This document shows positions 7,022 to 13,781 of a DNA stretch of 13,781 nt, in pieces (position 1 is the stretch's first letter; the number at the start of each line of letters is the position of its first letter). The translations under genes and the position numbers were made by a program. The notes beneath the pieces were generated by a model, which saw nothing but the letters and a program-made list of their open reading frames with translations, ran no database searches and was not told the origin of the DNA. Source of the stretch: Burkholderiaceae bacterium. GTDB lineage: Bacteria; Pseudomonadota; Gammaproteobacteria; Burkholderiales; Burkholderiaceae_C. The stretch lies in the NCBI GenBank assembly GCA_030726195.1, contig JANREF010000328.1:1-13781 (forward strand). Reading direction: 5' to 3'.

Positions 7022-7447
7022 ATGCGAATCAATCACAAAGCGTTGGAAAGTTACGGTGCCGTCAAGGTCGTTACAGGCGTGTCCGGTGCCAACAGCGTTC
7101 AACTGATTCAAATGCTATTTGATGGCCTCTTGGAAAGCCTGTCTGCCGCGAAAGGGCACATTACGCACAAAGACATTGCAGAAAAGTCCAAGTCTTTGGG
7201 CCGCGCCAGCCGCATTGTGATGGGCTTGCAGGGCGCCCTGGACCATGACAAAGGCGGTGAACTGTCAGCCAACCTCAACGAGCTGTACATGTACGTCACA
7301 CGCCGTATATTGCACGCCAACATGCACAACGACGTCTCCGCCATCGACGAGGTGTGGGGCCTGATGAACGAGATTCGCCAAGCGTGGGAGACCGTCCCCG
7401 CGCTTATCCAGCCCGCCGCGATGCAGCGCCCTGTCTACGCGAACTGA
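7022..7447 (+). CDS. fliS: Flagellin export chaperone FliS
   Basis: FliS is a small cytosolic helical-bundle chaperone that binds the C terminus of flagellin, stops early polymerisation and delivers it to FlhA. The 141-residue product shows the family pattern: a short polar N terminus with an early Tyr (ESYG), LIQMLFDGLLESLSAAKGHI (about 35-54; the usual LYDG appears as LFDG), the stretch of GLQGALDHDKGGELSANLNE ending in LYMYVTRRILHAN, and a final helix ending IRQAWETVP. The start is fixed by the ribosome binding site at 7008-7012. In many bacteria fliS sits with fliC and fliD, whereas here it follows fliA and two unknown genes and has its own sigma-28 promoter, as expected for a late flagellar gene. 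Two terminators follow it. Confidence 0.95.
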   Translation: MRINHKALESYGAVKVVTGVSGANSVQLIQMLFDGLLESLSAAKGHITHKDIAEKSKSLGRASRIVMGLQGALDHDKGGELSANLNELYMYVTRRILHANMHNDVSAIDEVWGLMNEIRQAWETVPALIQPAAMQRPVYAN

Positions 7448-7470
7448 GCCGACTCGCGCGTGATCTGCCC

Positions 7471-7490
7471 GGCGGTGACCACCGCCTTTT
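7471..7490 (+). terminator. First intrinsic terminator candidate after fliS
   Basis: GGCGGT (7471-7476), loop GACC, ACCGCC (7481-7486), then TTTT (7487-7490). The 6-bp perfect stem lies 23 nt after the fliS stop codon. The short T-run makes it weaker than the second terminator. Confidence 0.5.
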
Positions 7491-7513
7491 ACGACGCCAT
7501 TCGGTCTACGGAC

Positions 7514-7538
7514 AAGGAGCCCAGGGGCTCCTTTTTTT
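7514..7538 (+). terminator. Strong intrinsic terminator of the fliS unit
   Basis: AAGGAGCC (7514-7521), loop CAGG, GGCTCCTT (7526-7533), followed by a T-run to 7538. The 8-bp GC-rich stem plus seven Ts is a classical Rho-independent terminator. Confidence 0.88.
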
Positions 7539-7769
7539 GTGGGCTGTCGTATCCGTGTTCCGACGCCGACGCCAACGCCAACGCGTATCCACGTCGACCC
7601 TACCCTGCTCTCACTGTGCGCGACTGCACCCGCTCATGCCGGCGCAGCCTGCGCGCACAGGCATCACGCACAGCACACGACATAAACATAGAACATATAC
7701 GTCCCAACCGAGCACATCTAGGTCACGCAACGCACGTTCCCGCACAGGCAATCCTGCCGCGTACAGACG
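7539..7769. other. Gene-free spacer between convergent units
   Basis: No gene, RNA or known site is supported here. Open frames crossing it on the plus strand run through the terminators, are Arg/Pro/Ser-rich and have no family resemblance. A short run of four 6-bp units (GACGCC twice, AACGCC once, AACGCG once) lies near 7561-7585 and looks like chance low complexity. Confidence 0.6.
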
Positions 7770-7807
7770 AAAAAAAACCCAGGAACATTGCTGTACTTGG
7801 GTTTTTT
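7770..7807 (-). terminator. Terminator of the alpha operon-tRNA unit, probably bidirectional
   Basis: An A-run and CCCA on the left (7770-7781) pair with TGGGTTTTTT on the right (7798-7807). Read on the minus strand it is a stem of about 10 bp with a T-run, downstream of the initiator tRNA. Read on the plus strand it also ends in Ts and can back up the fliS terminators. The loop is fairly large (about 16 nt). Confidence 0.75.
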
Positions 7808-7810
7808 ATC

Positions 7811-7846
7811 GCCTCAATTAAGAGTCTAGGACTCGAGCATTGAGGC
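7811..7846 (-). repeat. Long interrupted hairpin just 3' of tRNA-fMet
   Basis: GCCTCAAT (7811-7818) is the exact reverse complement of ATTGAGGC (7839-7846). Inside it GAGTC (7822-7826) pairs with GACTC (7830-7834) around a 3-nt loop. The transcript from the minus strand would fold into a 13-bp hairpin with one internal loop, 7 nt after the tRNA CCA end and before the terminator. It has no T-run itself. It may be a processing or stability element of the tRNA trailer. Confidence 0.6.
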
Positions 7847-7853
7847 AGTAGTT

Positions 7854-7930
<77 letters not shown>

Positions 7931-7934
7931 TCAA

Positions 7935-7948
7935 GCTAGTATTCTAGC
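7935..7948 (-). repeat. Small hairpin between rplQ and tRNA-fMet
   Basis: GCTAG (7935-7939) and CTAGC (7944-7948) form a perfect 5-bp stem with a 4-nt A/T loop, filling most of the 22-nt gap. It lacks a T-run, so it should not terminate transcription. It could guide cleavage between mRNA and tRNA. Confidence 0.5.
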
Positions 7949-7952
7949 ACGC

Positions 7953-8345
7953 TTATTCAGCAGCGCCTTCATTATTCTCAGAAGTTTCTGCTTGGTCGAC
8001 CAACTGCACCAATGCCATTGGCGCGTTGTCACCGTCGCGGAAACCCATTTTCAAAATGCGTGTGTAACCACCTGGACGCGCAGCAAAGCGTGGGCCCAGT
8101 TCGTTGAACAGCTTCACAACCACATCGCGGTCACGCAAGCGGTCAAAAGCCAAACGGCGGTTTGCGACGGTTGCTTTCTTGGCCAAGGTGATCATGGGCT
8201 CTACCACGCGGCGCAATTCCTTGGCCTTTGGCAGTGTGGTTTTGATGGTCTCGTGCGTGAGCAATGAGTTCATCATGTTGCGCAACATAGCCAAGCGGTG
8301 GCTGCTGGTGCGGTTGAGTTTACGTAGACCGTGTCCGTGACGCAT
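7953..8345 (-). CDS. rplQ: 50S ribosomal protein L17
   Basis: L17 binds 23S rRNA near the peptide exit side of the large subunit. The 130-residue product (127 in E. coli) starts [17 protein letters not shown] and contains the conserved core with [19 protein letters not shown] and [20 protein letters not shown]. It ends in a short acidic tail ([13 protein letters not shown]). AAAGGA about 8 nt upstream is a good ribosome binding site. It is the last protein gene of the alpha operon, 87 nt after rpoA, with a perfect hairpin in the gap, and is followed by the initiator tRNA. Confidence 0.98.
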   Translation of the reverse strand: MRHGHGLRKLNRTSSHRLAMLRNMMNSLLTHETIKTTLPKAKELRRVVEPMITLAKKATVANRRLAFDRLRDRDVVVKLFNELGPRFAARPGGYTRILKMGFRDGDNAPMALVQLVDQAETSENNEGAAE

Positions 8346-8402
8346 TTTATTTTCCTTTGCGTGTTATGACCGCCAGCCGTATCAGGTACTGGTGGAGGGC
8401 AA

Positions 8403-8425
8403 CGCCTAGTGATGGTCACTAGGCG
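8403..8425 (-). repeat. Perfect 10-bp hairpin between rpoA and rplQ
   Basis: CGCCTAGTGA (8403-8412) and TCACTAGGCG (8416-8425) are exact reverse complements around a 3-nt loop. It lies 7 nt after the rpoA stop codon. No T-run follows on the minus strand, so it is not a normal terminator. It may be an mRNA processing or stabilising hairpin that adjusts RpoA relative to L17 output, or a protein-binding palindrome. Confidence 0.75.
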
Positions 8426-8432
8426 CTGTGTT

Positions 8433-9425
8433 TTAGTGTTTGTCTAAACCAGCTGGTGGCCAGTTGTCGAGCTTGGCACCCAGGTTCAGGCCACGCGACA
8501 TCAAGACTTCCTTGATCTCGTTGAGTGACTTGCGGCCCAGGTTAGGCGTCTTGAGCAATTCGTTTTCGGTGCGCTGGATCAGATCACCGATGTAGTAGAT
8601 GTTCTCGGCCTTCAAGCAGTTCGCTGAGCGCACTGTGAGTTCGAGCTCGTCCACTGGACGCAACAAGATGGGGTCGAACGCAGCGCCGCCAGTGTCGCCA
8701 CCGCCGATGCCTGCATCAGAGCCGCCCATGCCGCCTTCGAGTTGCGCAAATGACGCCAATTGATCAACCAAAATTTTGGCTGACGCGCGCACCGCATCTT
8801 CAGGCGCAATCGCGCCGTTGGTTTCAATCTCGAGAACCAACTTGTCCAGGTCGGTACGCTGTTCGACACGTGCGCTCTCAACGGTGTAGCTCACACGGCT
8901 CACTGGTGAGAAGGACGCGTCCAACACGATGCGGCCGATAGAGCGCAACTGGTCGTCGAAACGGCGCATAGAACCCGGCACGTAGCCGCGACCCTTTTCC
9001 ACCTTGATTTGCATGTCCAACTTGGCACCTGCCCCCAGCGTCGCAATGACGTGTTCTGGGTTGATGATGACCACGTCGTGTGGCGTTTGGATATCGCCAG
9101 CGGTGACCACGCCTTCGCCGTCTTTACGCAGGCTCAGTGTGACTTCGTCACGGCTTTCCAGCTTGAACACCACACCTTTGAGGTTGAGCAGCAGGTTGAC
9201 CACGTCTTCTTGAACACCGTCGATGGTGGAGTACTCGTGTACCACACCCGCGATGGTGACTTCAGTGGCGGCATGACCAACCATTGAAGACAACAGAATG
9301 CGGCGCAAAGCGTTGCCCAAGGTGTGGCCGTAGCCACGCTCGAAGGGCTCCAAGGTGACCTTGGCGCGGTTGGGGCCTTCGGCCTCAACTTGAATAGACT
9401 TTGGCTTTAGCAATTGATTTAGCAT
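8433..9425 (-). CDS. rpoA: RNA polymerase alpha subunit
   Basis: The alpha subunit dimerises to nucleate RNA polymerase assembly, and its C-terminal domain contacts UP elements and activators. The 330-residue protein has the N-terminal domain (about 1-228, with [19 protein letters not shown] at 29-47), a flexible linker (about 230-250) and the C-terminal domain (about 255-320). The latter includes [10 protein letters not shown] (265-274), whose arginine corresponds to E. coli R265, and [11 protein letters not shown]. The linker is strikingly Gly-rich ([17 protein letters not shown]). The end [10 protein letters not shown] is typical of Burkholderiales. GAAGGAAG upstream is a strong ribosome binding site. 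It lies between rpsD and rplQ, as in the standard alpha operon. Confidence 0.99.
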   Translation of the reverse strand: MLNQLLKPKSIQVEAEGPNRAKVTLEPFERGYGHTLGNALRRILLSSMVGHAATEVTIAGVVHEYSTIDGVQEDVVNLLLNLKGVVFKLESRDEVTLSLRKDGEGVVTAGDIQTPHDVVIINPEHVIATLGAGAKLDMQIKVEKGRGYVPGSMRRFDDQLRSIGRIVLDASFSPVSRVSYTVESARVEQRTDLDKLVLEIETNGAIAPEDAVRASAKILVDQLASFAQLEGGMGGSDAGIGGGDTGGAAFDPILLRPVDELELTVRSANCLKAENIYYIGDLIQRTENELLKTPNLGRKSLNEIKEVLMSRGLNLGAKLDNWPPAGLDKH

Positions 9426-9479
9426 GAAACTTCCTTCAATACCCTCGGCTCGTTACACCGATAAGGCCGACGAAGTGAT

Positions 9480-9508
9480 CCCGCACATACGTATGCGCGC
9501 TGTGCGGG
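9480..9508 (-). repeat. Inverted repeat in the rpsD-rpoA gap
   Basis: CCCGCACA (9480-9487) and TGTGCGGG (9501-9508) form a perfect 8-bp stem with a 13-nt loop. The loop contains the palindrome TACGTA, which allows an alternative fold. No T-run follows on the minus strand. It may be a processing or regulatory hairpin within the 109-nt gap. Confidence 0.55.
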
Positions 9509-9534
9509 GGCTTGTGAATCCGGTAAAGGATTGA

Positions 9535-10158
9535 TTAGCGTGAGTACAATTCCACGATCAGCGATTCGTTGACGTCGCCAGCGAACTCGTCGCGGTCAGG
9601 TGACTTCTTGAATACGCCTTCGAGCTTGTCGCCAGCAACTTCAACCCATGCTGGGAAACCAGCAGCTTTGGCCAGCTCTAAAGCTTCCAAAATGCGGCCT
9701 TGCTTCTTAGACTTTTCGCGCACGGCGATAACGTCTGAAGGCTTAACCAAGTATGACGGGATGTTTACAGACTGACCGTTCACGGTCATGGCCTTGTGTG
9801 ACACCAATTGGCGGGCTTCAGCGCGCGTAGAGGCAAAGCCCATGCGGAACACGACGTTGTCCAAACGTGACTCGAGCAATGTCAGCAAGTTGGCACCCGT
9901 GTTGCCACGGCGACGATCGGCTTCTGCAAAGTAGCGGCGGAACTGACGCTCCAACACACCGTACATACGCTTGACTTTTTGCTTCTCGCGCAACTGCAAG
10001 CCGTAGTCAGACGTACGCTGACCGGATGTGCGGCCATGCTGGCCTGGCTTGGAATCGAATTTGACTTTGTCGGCCAATGAGCGGCGGGCGCTCTTGAGCA
10101 ACAAGTCGGTGCCTTCACGGCGTGATAGTTTGGCCTTTGGGCCGAGGTAACGTGCCAC
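9535..10158 (-). CDS. rpsD: 30S ribosomal protein S4
   Basis: S4 is a primary 16S rRNA-binding protein that starts 30S body assembly and, in E. coli, represses its own operon. The 207-residue product starts [20 protein letters not shown], has the N-terminal rRNA-binding domain with [20 protein letters not shown], and the S4 RNA-binding domain at about 97-158 ([20 protein letters not shown]). It ends in [10 protein letters not shown]. The start is GTG, with AGGA 7-8 nt upstream, a less usual start for this gene. The 146-nt leader between rpsK and this gene is structured and may allow separate control. Confidence 0.98.
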   Translation of the reverse strand: MARYLGPKAKLSRREGTDLLLKSARRSLADKVKFDSKPGQHGRTSGQRTSDYGLQLREKQKVKRMYGVLERQFRRYFAEADRRRGNTGANLLTLLESRLDNVVFRMGFASTRAEARQLVSHKAMTVNGQSVNIPSYLVKPSDVIAVREKSKKQGRILEALELAKAAGFPAWVEVAGDKLEGVFKKSPDRDEFAGDVNESLIVELYSR

Positions 10159-10182
10159 GGATTTTCCTTTGGTTATCTGCTA

Positions 10183-10237
10183 CCACCGCCTTACGGGCGC
10201 GTGATAGGAGCTGACTGCTGCGTGCAATCAGCGGTGG
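10183..10237 (-). promoter_or_regulatory. Possible structured leader of rpsD
   Basis: GCTGACTGC (10210-10218) and GCAATCAGC (10224-10232) form a 9-bp hairpin with one wobble pair in the minus-strand RNA. A wider stem, CCACCGC (10183-10189) with GCGGTGG (10231-10237), encloses it and overlaps its base, so the two folds compete. The block ends about 25 nt before the rpsD start. S4 controls its own synthesis through mRNA structures in other bacteria, but this fold matches no leader I can name. Function is inferred. Confidence 0.4.
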
Positions 10238-10251
10238 GCTTCAAAACGAAA

Positions 10252-10273
10252 AGGCGCTTCAACAGAAGCACCT
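10252..10273 (-). terminator. Terminator-like hairpin between rpsK and rpsD
   Basis: On the minus strand AGGTGCTTC, loop TGTT, GAAGCGCCT form a 9-bp stem with one G-U pair, followed by TTTCGTTTT. It lies 31 nt after the rpsK stop codon. It looks like an intrinsic terminator or attenuator inside the operon, so rpsD-rpoA-rplQ would need read-through or their own promoter. The T-run is interrupted, so termination is probably partial. Confidence 0.55.
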
Positions 10274-10304
10274 CTTGGGGAGAGCGTTTAGCAGCTAATT
10301 GAAA

Positions 10305-10709
10305 TTAGATGCGGCGACGCTTTTGTGGACGGCAGCCGTTGTGCGGCACTGGCGTCACATCTGCAATCGAGTTGATGCGAATACCCAATGCGCCTAATGC
10401 ACGCACTGATGACTCGCGACCAGGACCTGGGCCCTTGATTTCAACGTCGAGATTCTTGATGCCTTGTTCAATAGCGGCACGGCCAGCCACTTCAGACGCA
10501 ACCTGCGCTGCAAATGGTGTGGATTTACGTGAGCCCTTGAAACCTTGGCCACCAGACGATGCCCAAGACAATGCATTGCCTTGGCGATCAGTGATGGTGA
10601 TGATGGTGTTGTTGAACGACGCGTGAACGTGTGCAATACCGTCTGCAATATTCTTGCGGACTTTCTTACGTACACGAGCTGCTGCGCCGCTATTGGGTGA
10701 CTTAGCCAT
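10305..10709 (-). CDS. rpsK: 30S ribosomal protein S11
   Basis: S11 lies on the platform of the small subunit near the mRNA exit. The 134-residue product has the full conserved core: [20 protein letters not shown], then the [19 protein letters not shown] region, [19 protein letters not shown] and the C-terminal [21 protein letters not shown] upstream of the ATG acts as ribosome binding site. It lies 20 nt after rpsM in the usual alpha-operon order. Confidence 0.99.
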   Translation of the reverse strand: MAKSPNSGAAARVRKKVRKNIADGIAHVHASFNNTIITITDRQGNALSWASSGGQGFKGSRKSTPFAAQVASEVAGRAAIEQGIKNLDVEIKGPGPGRESSVRALGALGIRINSIADVTPVPHNGCRPQKRRRI

Positions 10710-10729
10710 AAATTACTTCCAGATCCGGT

Positions 10730-11095
10730 TTACTTCTTGAGCGACTGAGCAGCCTTGCGCGGACCCTTGCGAGTACGTGCATTGGTCTGTGTGCGCTGAC
10801 CGCGCATGGGCAGGCCACGGCGATGACGGAAACCGCGGTAGCAGCCAATGTCCATCAAACGCTTGATGTTCATGGTCACTTCACGGCGCAGGTCACCCTC
10901 AATGGTGATCTTACCCACTTCTTCACGCAACTTTTCGACATCGCTGTCGTCCAAGTCTTTGATCTTTTTGTTGTAGGCAATTGCGCAAACTTCGCACAAT
11001 TGGCGCGCGCGTGTGCGGCCGATGCCAAAAATTGCCGTCAAGCCGATTTCAGCGTGCTTGTGCGGCGGAATGTTAATACCTGCAATACGTGCCAT
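10730..11095 (-). CDS. rpsM: 30S ribosomal protein S13
   Basis: S13 sits in the head of the small subunit and bridges to the large subunit and P-site tRNA. The 121-residue product shows [20 protein letters not shown], the helix-two-turns-helix [28 protein letters not shown] and the basic tail [21 protein letters not shown] upstream is a strong ribosome binding site. It follows rpmJ by 20 nt, leaving no room for the long S4-binding leader that precedes rpsM in E. coli. Confidence 0.99.
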   Translation of the reverse strand: MARIAGINIPPHKHAEIGLTAIFGIGRTRARQLCEVCAIAYNKKIKDLDDSDVEKLREEVGKITIEGDLRREVTMNIKRLMDIGCYRGFRHRRGLPMRGQRTQTNARTRKGPRKAAQSLKK

Positions 11096-11115
11096 GGTGT
11101 TCCTCTAAACGTCTA

Positions 11116-11229
11116 TCAGCCTTGGCGCTGTTTGTGGCGGGGATCTGTACAGATCACGCGCACAACACCGTGGCGGCGAATAATTTTACAGTTGCGGCAC
11201 AATTTCTTGACCGAAGCCGAAACTCTCAT
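11116..11229 (-). CDS. rpmJ: 50S ribosomal protein L36 (zinc-binding form)
   Basis: This 37-residue gene reads [15 protein letters not shown] followed by [20 protein letters not shown]. It is the smallest ribosomal protein and binds 23S rRNA. C11, C14, C27 and H32 form the zinc-ribbon set, so this is the zinc-binding paralogue form; the window shows no zinc-free copy. AGGAGAG upstream of the ATG is an excellent ribosome binding site. It lies between secY (102-nt gap) and rpsM (20-nt gap). Confidence 0.98.
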   Translation of the reverse strand: MRVSASVKKLCRNCKIIRRHGVVRVICTDPRHKQRQG

Positions 11230-11285
11230 TTCTCTCTCCTGATAAAAGGCATGCCCTGTTGGGGGACTAACTAAGCAATATGGGT

Positions 11286-11301
11286 TGCAACACCTGTTGC
11301 A
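11286..11301 (-). repeat. Perfect 6-bp hairpin in the secY-rpmJ gap
   Basis: TGCAAC (11286-11291) and GTTGCA (11296-11301) are exact reverse complements around a 4-nt loop. It is the second of two hairpins after secY and lies about 57 nt before rpmJ. No T-run follows. Confidence 0.55.
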
Positions 11302-11306
11302 CTAGG

Positions 11307-11327
11307 CAAACCAGCTACGCTGGCTTG
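11307..11327 (-). repeat. Hairpin just after secY
   Basis: On the minus strand CAAGCCAGC, loop GTA, GCTGGTTTG form a 9-bp stem with one G-U pair, 4 nt after the secY stop codon. The strand lacks a T-run after it, so it is more likely an mRNA end-protection or processing hairpin, or part of a leader, than an intrinsic terminator. Confidence 0.6.
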
Positions 11328-11331
11328 GCGC

Positions 11332-12651
11332 TTAGACCCCCATAGATCCTTTGAAATTTGCTTTCTTAAGCAGCGAATCGTACTGTTGGCTCATCATGTA
11401 GTTTTGCACCTGAGACATGAAGTCCATGGTCACCACCACAATAATCAACAGCGACGTTCCACCGAAGTAAAAAGGCACGTTGTATTTCAAAATCAAAAAT
11501 TCTGGCAACAAACACACAAAGGTGATGTAGACCGCGCCGACCATGGTCAAACGCAACAAAATCTTGTCAATGTAGCGAGCGGTTTGGTCGCCTGGACGGA
11601 TGCCTGGCACGAAGCCACCGCTCTTCTTCAAATTGTCTGCTGTCTCTCGGCTGTTGAACACCAAAGCGGTGTAGAAGAAGCAGAAAAACACAATCGCTGC
11701 GGCGTACAGGCCGACGTAAATCGGCTGGCCTGGAGCCAAAGCGGCTGAAATATCACGCAACCACAACATGGAGTCGCCGGTTGCAAACCAGCTCACCACT
11801 GTGGCTGGCAACAAAATAATACTGCTGGCGAAGATGGGTGGGATCACACCAGCCATGTTCAACTTCAGCGGCAGGTGTGAACTCTGGCCACCGTAGACAC
11901 GGTTGCCGACTTGACGGCGTGCATAGTTCACCAAAATCTTGCGTTGGCCGCGTTCAATGAACACCACCAAGTAGGTCACAGCCAATACAACTGCAACAAT
12001 CAAAATGGCCACGATGGGGCTCATGCTGCCGCTGCTGATGAGTGAGCCGAAGCCACCCAAAGCGCTGGGCAAACCTGCGGCGATACCGCCGAAGATCAAA
12101 ATCGAAATACCGTTGCCCAAGCCGCGCTCGGTGATTTGCTCACCCAACCACATCAAGAACAGCGTGCCTGCGGTCAAACTGACCACAGTAGACAGGCGAA
12201 AGCCAATACCGGGTGACAACACCAAGCCAGCTGTACCCTCTAGCGCCAATGCGATACCAAAGGACTGGAACAAAGCCAAGCCCAAGGTGCCGTAGCGTGT
12301 GAGCTGCGTGATCTTGCGGCGACCCGCTTCGCCTTCCTTTTTCATCTGCTCGAACGTGGGCACCACGTAAGTCATCAATTGCATGATGATGGAAGCAGAG
12401 ATGTAGGGCATGATGCCCAACGCGAAGACAGTAAAGCGCGACAACGCACCGCCGGAGAACATATTAAACAAGCTCAATATGCCGCCGCTTTGACCATTGA
12501 AAAGCTGTTGCAACTGCGCCGGATCGATACCTGGTACAGGAATGTGCGCACCAATACGGTACACCACCAGTGCCAGCAGCAAAAACACCAGGCGGCGACG
12601 CAAGTCGCCCATGCCTGAGCTTTTGTTGTTCAATGCGGGAGTAGTTGCCAC
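11332..12651 (-). CDS. secY: Protein translocase channel subunit SecY
   Basis: SecY is the ten-helix pore of the SecYEG translocon in the inner membrane, used for protein export and membrane insertion. The 439-residue product (443 in E. coli) begins with a polar N terminus, then [20 protein letters not shown]. It has the plug region after [21 protein letters not shown] (about 79-92), the [16 protein letters not shown] segment (about 169-184), the cytosolic loop with [16 protein letters not shown], and the C-terminal [15 protein letters not shown]. The start is a GTG at 12651 with only a weak Shine-Dalgarno (GGA about 9 nt upstream), 21 nt after rplO, so translation may be coupled to rplO. Confidence 0.98.
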   Translation of the reverse strand: MATTPALNNKSSGMGDLRRRLVFLLLALVVYRIGAHIPVPGIDPAQLQQLFNGQSGGILSLFNMFSGGALSRFTVFALGIMPYISASIIMQLMTYVVPTFEQMKKEGEAGRRKITQLTRYGTLGLALFQSFGIALALEGTAGLVLSPGIGFRLSTVVSLTAGTLFLMWLGEQITERGLGNGISILIFGGIAAGLPSALGGFGSLISSGSMSPIVAILIVAVVLAVTYLVVFIERGQRKILVNYARRQVGNRVYGGQSSHLPLKLNMAGVIPPIFASSIILLPATVVSWFATGDSMLWLRDISAALAPGQPIYVGLYAAAIVFFCFFYTALVFNSRETADNLKKSGGFVPGIRPGDQTARYIDKILLRLTMVGAVYITFVCLLPEFLILKYNVPFYFGGTSLLIIVVVTMDFMSQVQNYMMSQQYDSLLKKANFKGSMGV

Positions 12652-12672
12652 AGCTTCAGTCCAGTCTTGCGA

Positions 12673-13110
12673 TTAAGACGCTTGCACGCTGCCACCGGCA
12701 GCTTCAATCGCAGCTTTGGCACCAGCCGTCGCGTTGATGTTCTTCAGCGTCACAGCACGGGTCAGTTCGCCAGTCTTCACAACTTTTACCTTGCGGACCA
12801 ACTCGCCAACCAAACCAGCTTGCTTCAATACCAGCAAGTCCACTTCAGCTACGTCCAGAGCAGACAAGTCTGACAGGGACACTTCGCCGTTGATTGCCAA
12901 CAAACGTGACTTGAAGCCGCGCTTTGGCAAACGACGATGCATAGGCATTTGACCGCCTTCGAAGCCTACACGGTGAAAACCACCGGTACGTGACTTTTGA
13001 CCCTTGTGGCCGCGACCCGACGTCTTACCCAGGCCAGAGCCAATGCCACGGCCTACACGGCGCTTGGCATGCTTGGCGCCAACGCCTGCATTAATCGTAT
13101 TCAGTTCCAT
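12673..13110 (-). CDS. rplO: 50S ribosomal protein L15
   Basis: L15 binds 23S rRNA and acts late in large-subunit assembly. From the ATG at 13110 the product is 145 residues (144 in E. coli), starting MELNTINAG. It has the Gly/Arg-rich N-terminal arm [36 protein letters not shown], and the C-terminal half ending [12 protein letters not shown]. An adjacent in-frame ATG at 13113 and a TTG at 13122 are alternatives. The ribosome binding site spacing and the family N terminus favour 13110. It lies between rpmD (12-nt gap) and secY. Confidence 0.98.
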   Translation of the reverse strand: MELNTINAGVGAKHAKRRVGRGIGSGLGKTSGRGHKGQKSRTGGFHRVGFEGGQMPMHRRLPKRGFKSRLLAINGEVSLSDLSALDVAEVDLLVLKQAGLVGELVRKVKVVKTGELTRAVTLKNINATAGAKAAIEAAGGSVQAS

Positions 13111-13116
13111 CATGGA

Positions 13117-13120
13117 CTCC
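13117..13120 (-). promoter_or_regulatory. Ribosome binding site deciding the rplO start
   Basis: GGAG on the minus strand is 6 nt before the ATG at 13110 but only 3 nt before the ATG at 13113, which favours the former. Confidence 0.6.
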
Positions 13121-13122
13121 AA

Positions 13123-13305
13123 TTACAGAACCTTGAGCAGGTAACTAATTTTGTTGATCATGCCGCGCACTGCCGGTGTATCTTCCAGCTCGCGTGTGCT
13201 GCGAATTTTGCGCAAGCCCAAACCACGAACGGTATCGCGGTGGTCAGCTTTACAGCCGATTGGGCTGCGAACCAGCTGAACGGTCACTTTTTTATCGGTG
13301 CTCAT
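13123..13305 (-). CDS. rpmD: 50S ribosomal protein L30
   Basis: The 60-residue product [19 protein letters not shown] with [20 protein letters not shown] and the end [12 protein letters not shown] is bacterial L30, a peripheral large-subunit protein of the spc operon. AAGGA lies 7 nt before the ATG. It is 9 nt after rpsE and 12 nt before rplO, as in the standard spc order. Confidence 0.98.
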   Translation of the reverse strand: MSTDKKVTVQLVRSPIGCKADHRDTVRGLGLRKIRSTRELEDTPAVRGMINKISYLLKVL

Positions 13306-13314
13306 GACTAGTCC

Positions 13315-13781
13315 TTAGTTGAAGATCTCTTCAACAGATTTGCCACGCTTGGCAGCAACTGATGAAGGGGTCGACAGGTTTTTCAATGCGTTGATGGTTG
13401 CACGCACCAAGTTGTATGGGTTGCTTGAACCGTGGCTTTTTGCAACCACATCGGTCACACCAACCACTTCAAACACTGCACGCATTGGGCCACCAGCAAT
13501 AATGCCGGTACCTTTTGATGCGGGCAGCAACATCACTTTGGCTGCGCCGTGTGAGCCGTAAACAGCGTGGTGAACGGTACCGTCTTTCAACGGCGCCTTC
13601 ACCAGGTTGCGACGGGCTTCGTCCATGGACTTTTGCACAGACACTGGCACTTCACGCGCCTTGCCTTTACCCATGCCCACTTTGCCGTCGCCGTCACCGA
13701 CTACAGACAAGGCTGCAAAACCGAGGATACGACCACCCTTGACCACTTTGGTCACGCGGTTGATCGCGATCATCTTTTCAC
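13315..13781 (-). CDS. rpsE: 30S ribosomal protein S5, 5' end cut by the window edge
   Basis: S5 shapes the mRNA entry channel and affects decoding accuracy. The visible part has the dsRNA-binding-like N-terminal domain ([19 protein letters not shown], then [20 protein letters not shown]) and the C-terminal domain ([19 protein letters not shown], then [16 protein letters not shown]), ending [13 protein letters not shown]. An ATG at 13773 is internal: the frame continues upstream as Glu-Lys before Met-Ile-Ala, matching the EKLIAVNRV pattern of E. coli S5. About 15-20 N-terminal residues are therefore outside the window. Confidence 0.97.
   Translation of the reverse strand, partial: EKMIAINRVTKVVKGGRILGFAALSVVGDGDGKVGMGKGKAREVPVSVQKSMDEARRNLVKAPLKDGTVHHAVYGSHGAAKVMLLPASKGTGIIAGGPMRAVFEVVGVTDVVAKSHGSSNPYNLVRATINALKNLSTPSSVAAKRGKSVEEIFN

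Noticed and set aside
7561..7585. Short GACGCC/AACGCC units as a tandem repeat or array
   Set aside because: Only four imperfect 6-bp units in GC-rich sequence; no spacer structure and no cas genes.
7354..7843. Two long plus-strand open frames crossing the fliS end and the terminators
   Set aside because: They run through one or two intrinsic terminators, are Arg/Ser/Pro-rich and have no start signal; shadows of fliS and GC-rich spacer.
11230..11331. infA in the secY-rpmJ gap
   Set aside because: 102 nt is too short for infA and no frame resembles initiation factor IF-1.
13771..13773. ATG at 13773 as the true start of rpsE
   Set aside because: The frame continues upstream with Glu-Lys as in other S5 proteins, so the gene is cut by the window edge.

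Overview
The window comes from the chromosome of a flagellated betaproteobacterium, most likely of the Burkholderiales and perhaps the Comamonadaceae. The grounds are the style of RpoA, the ribosomal proteins and the flagellar proteins, a moderately high GC content with GCC/GGC-rich codons, and the secY-rpmJ-rpsM-rpsK-rpsD-rpoA-rplQ gene order. The genus cannot be fixed by eye.

Left half (about 1-7540, plus strand) is a flagellar block. A probable sigma-54 promoter (174-190) precedes flhA (export gate). It is followed by flhF (SRP-type GTPase for flagellar placement), flhG/fleN (MinD-type ATPase, overlapping flhF by 8 nt), fliA (sigma-28), an unrecognised soluble protein (5410-5955) and an unrecognised single-pass membrane protein (6082-6804). 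A near-consensus sigma-28 promoter (6954-6980) then drives fliS (flagellin chaperone), which ends in two tandem intrinsic terminators. The layout suggests a cascade: sigma-54 with an enhancer-binding activator starts flhA-flhF-flhG-fliA, and FliA then switches on fliS. The FlhF GTPase domain is clearly degenerate compared with the family.

Middle (7540-7850) is a gene-free convergence zone with a probably bidirectional terminator and a long imperfect hairpin.

Right half (7854-13781, minus strand) is the distal spc operon plus the alpha operon. In transcription order it holds rpsE (5' end cut by the window edge), rpmD, rplO, secY, rpmJ, rpsM, rpsK, rpsD, rpoA, rplQ and an initiator tRNA (tRNA-fMet) 22 nt after rplQ. 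The longer spacers each carry inverted repeats: secY-rpmJ, rpsK-rpsD, rpsD-rpoA, rpoA-rplQ, rplQ-tRNA and the tRNA trailer. The rpsK-rpsD spacer holds a terminator-like hairpin and a possible structured leader. infA is not between secY and rpmJ.

No mobile element, CRISPR array, phage or defence system was seen. The points most worth following are the two unknown genes inside the flagellar unit, the degenerate FlhF, the initiator tRNA attached to the alpha operon, and the hairpins between the ribosomal genes.
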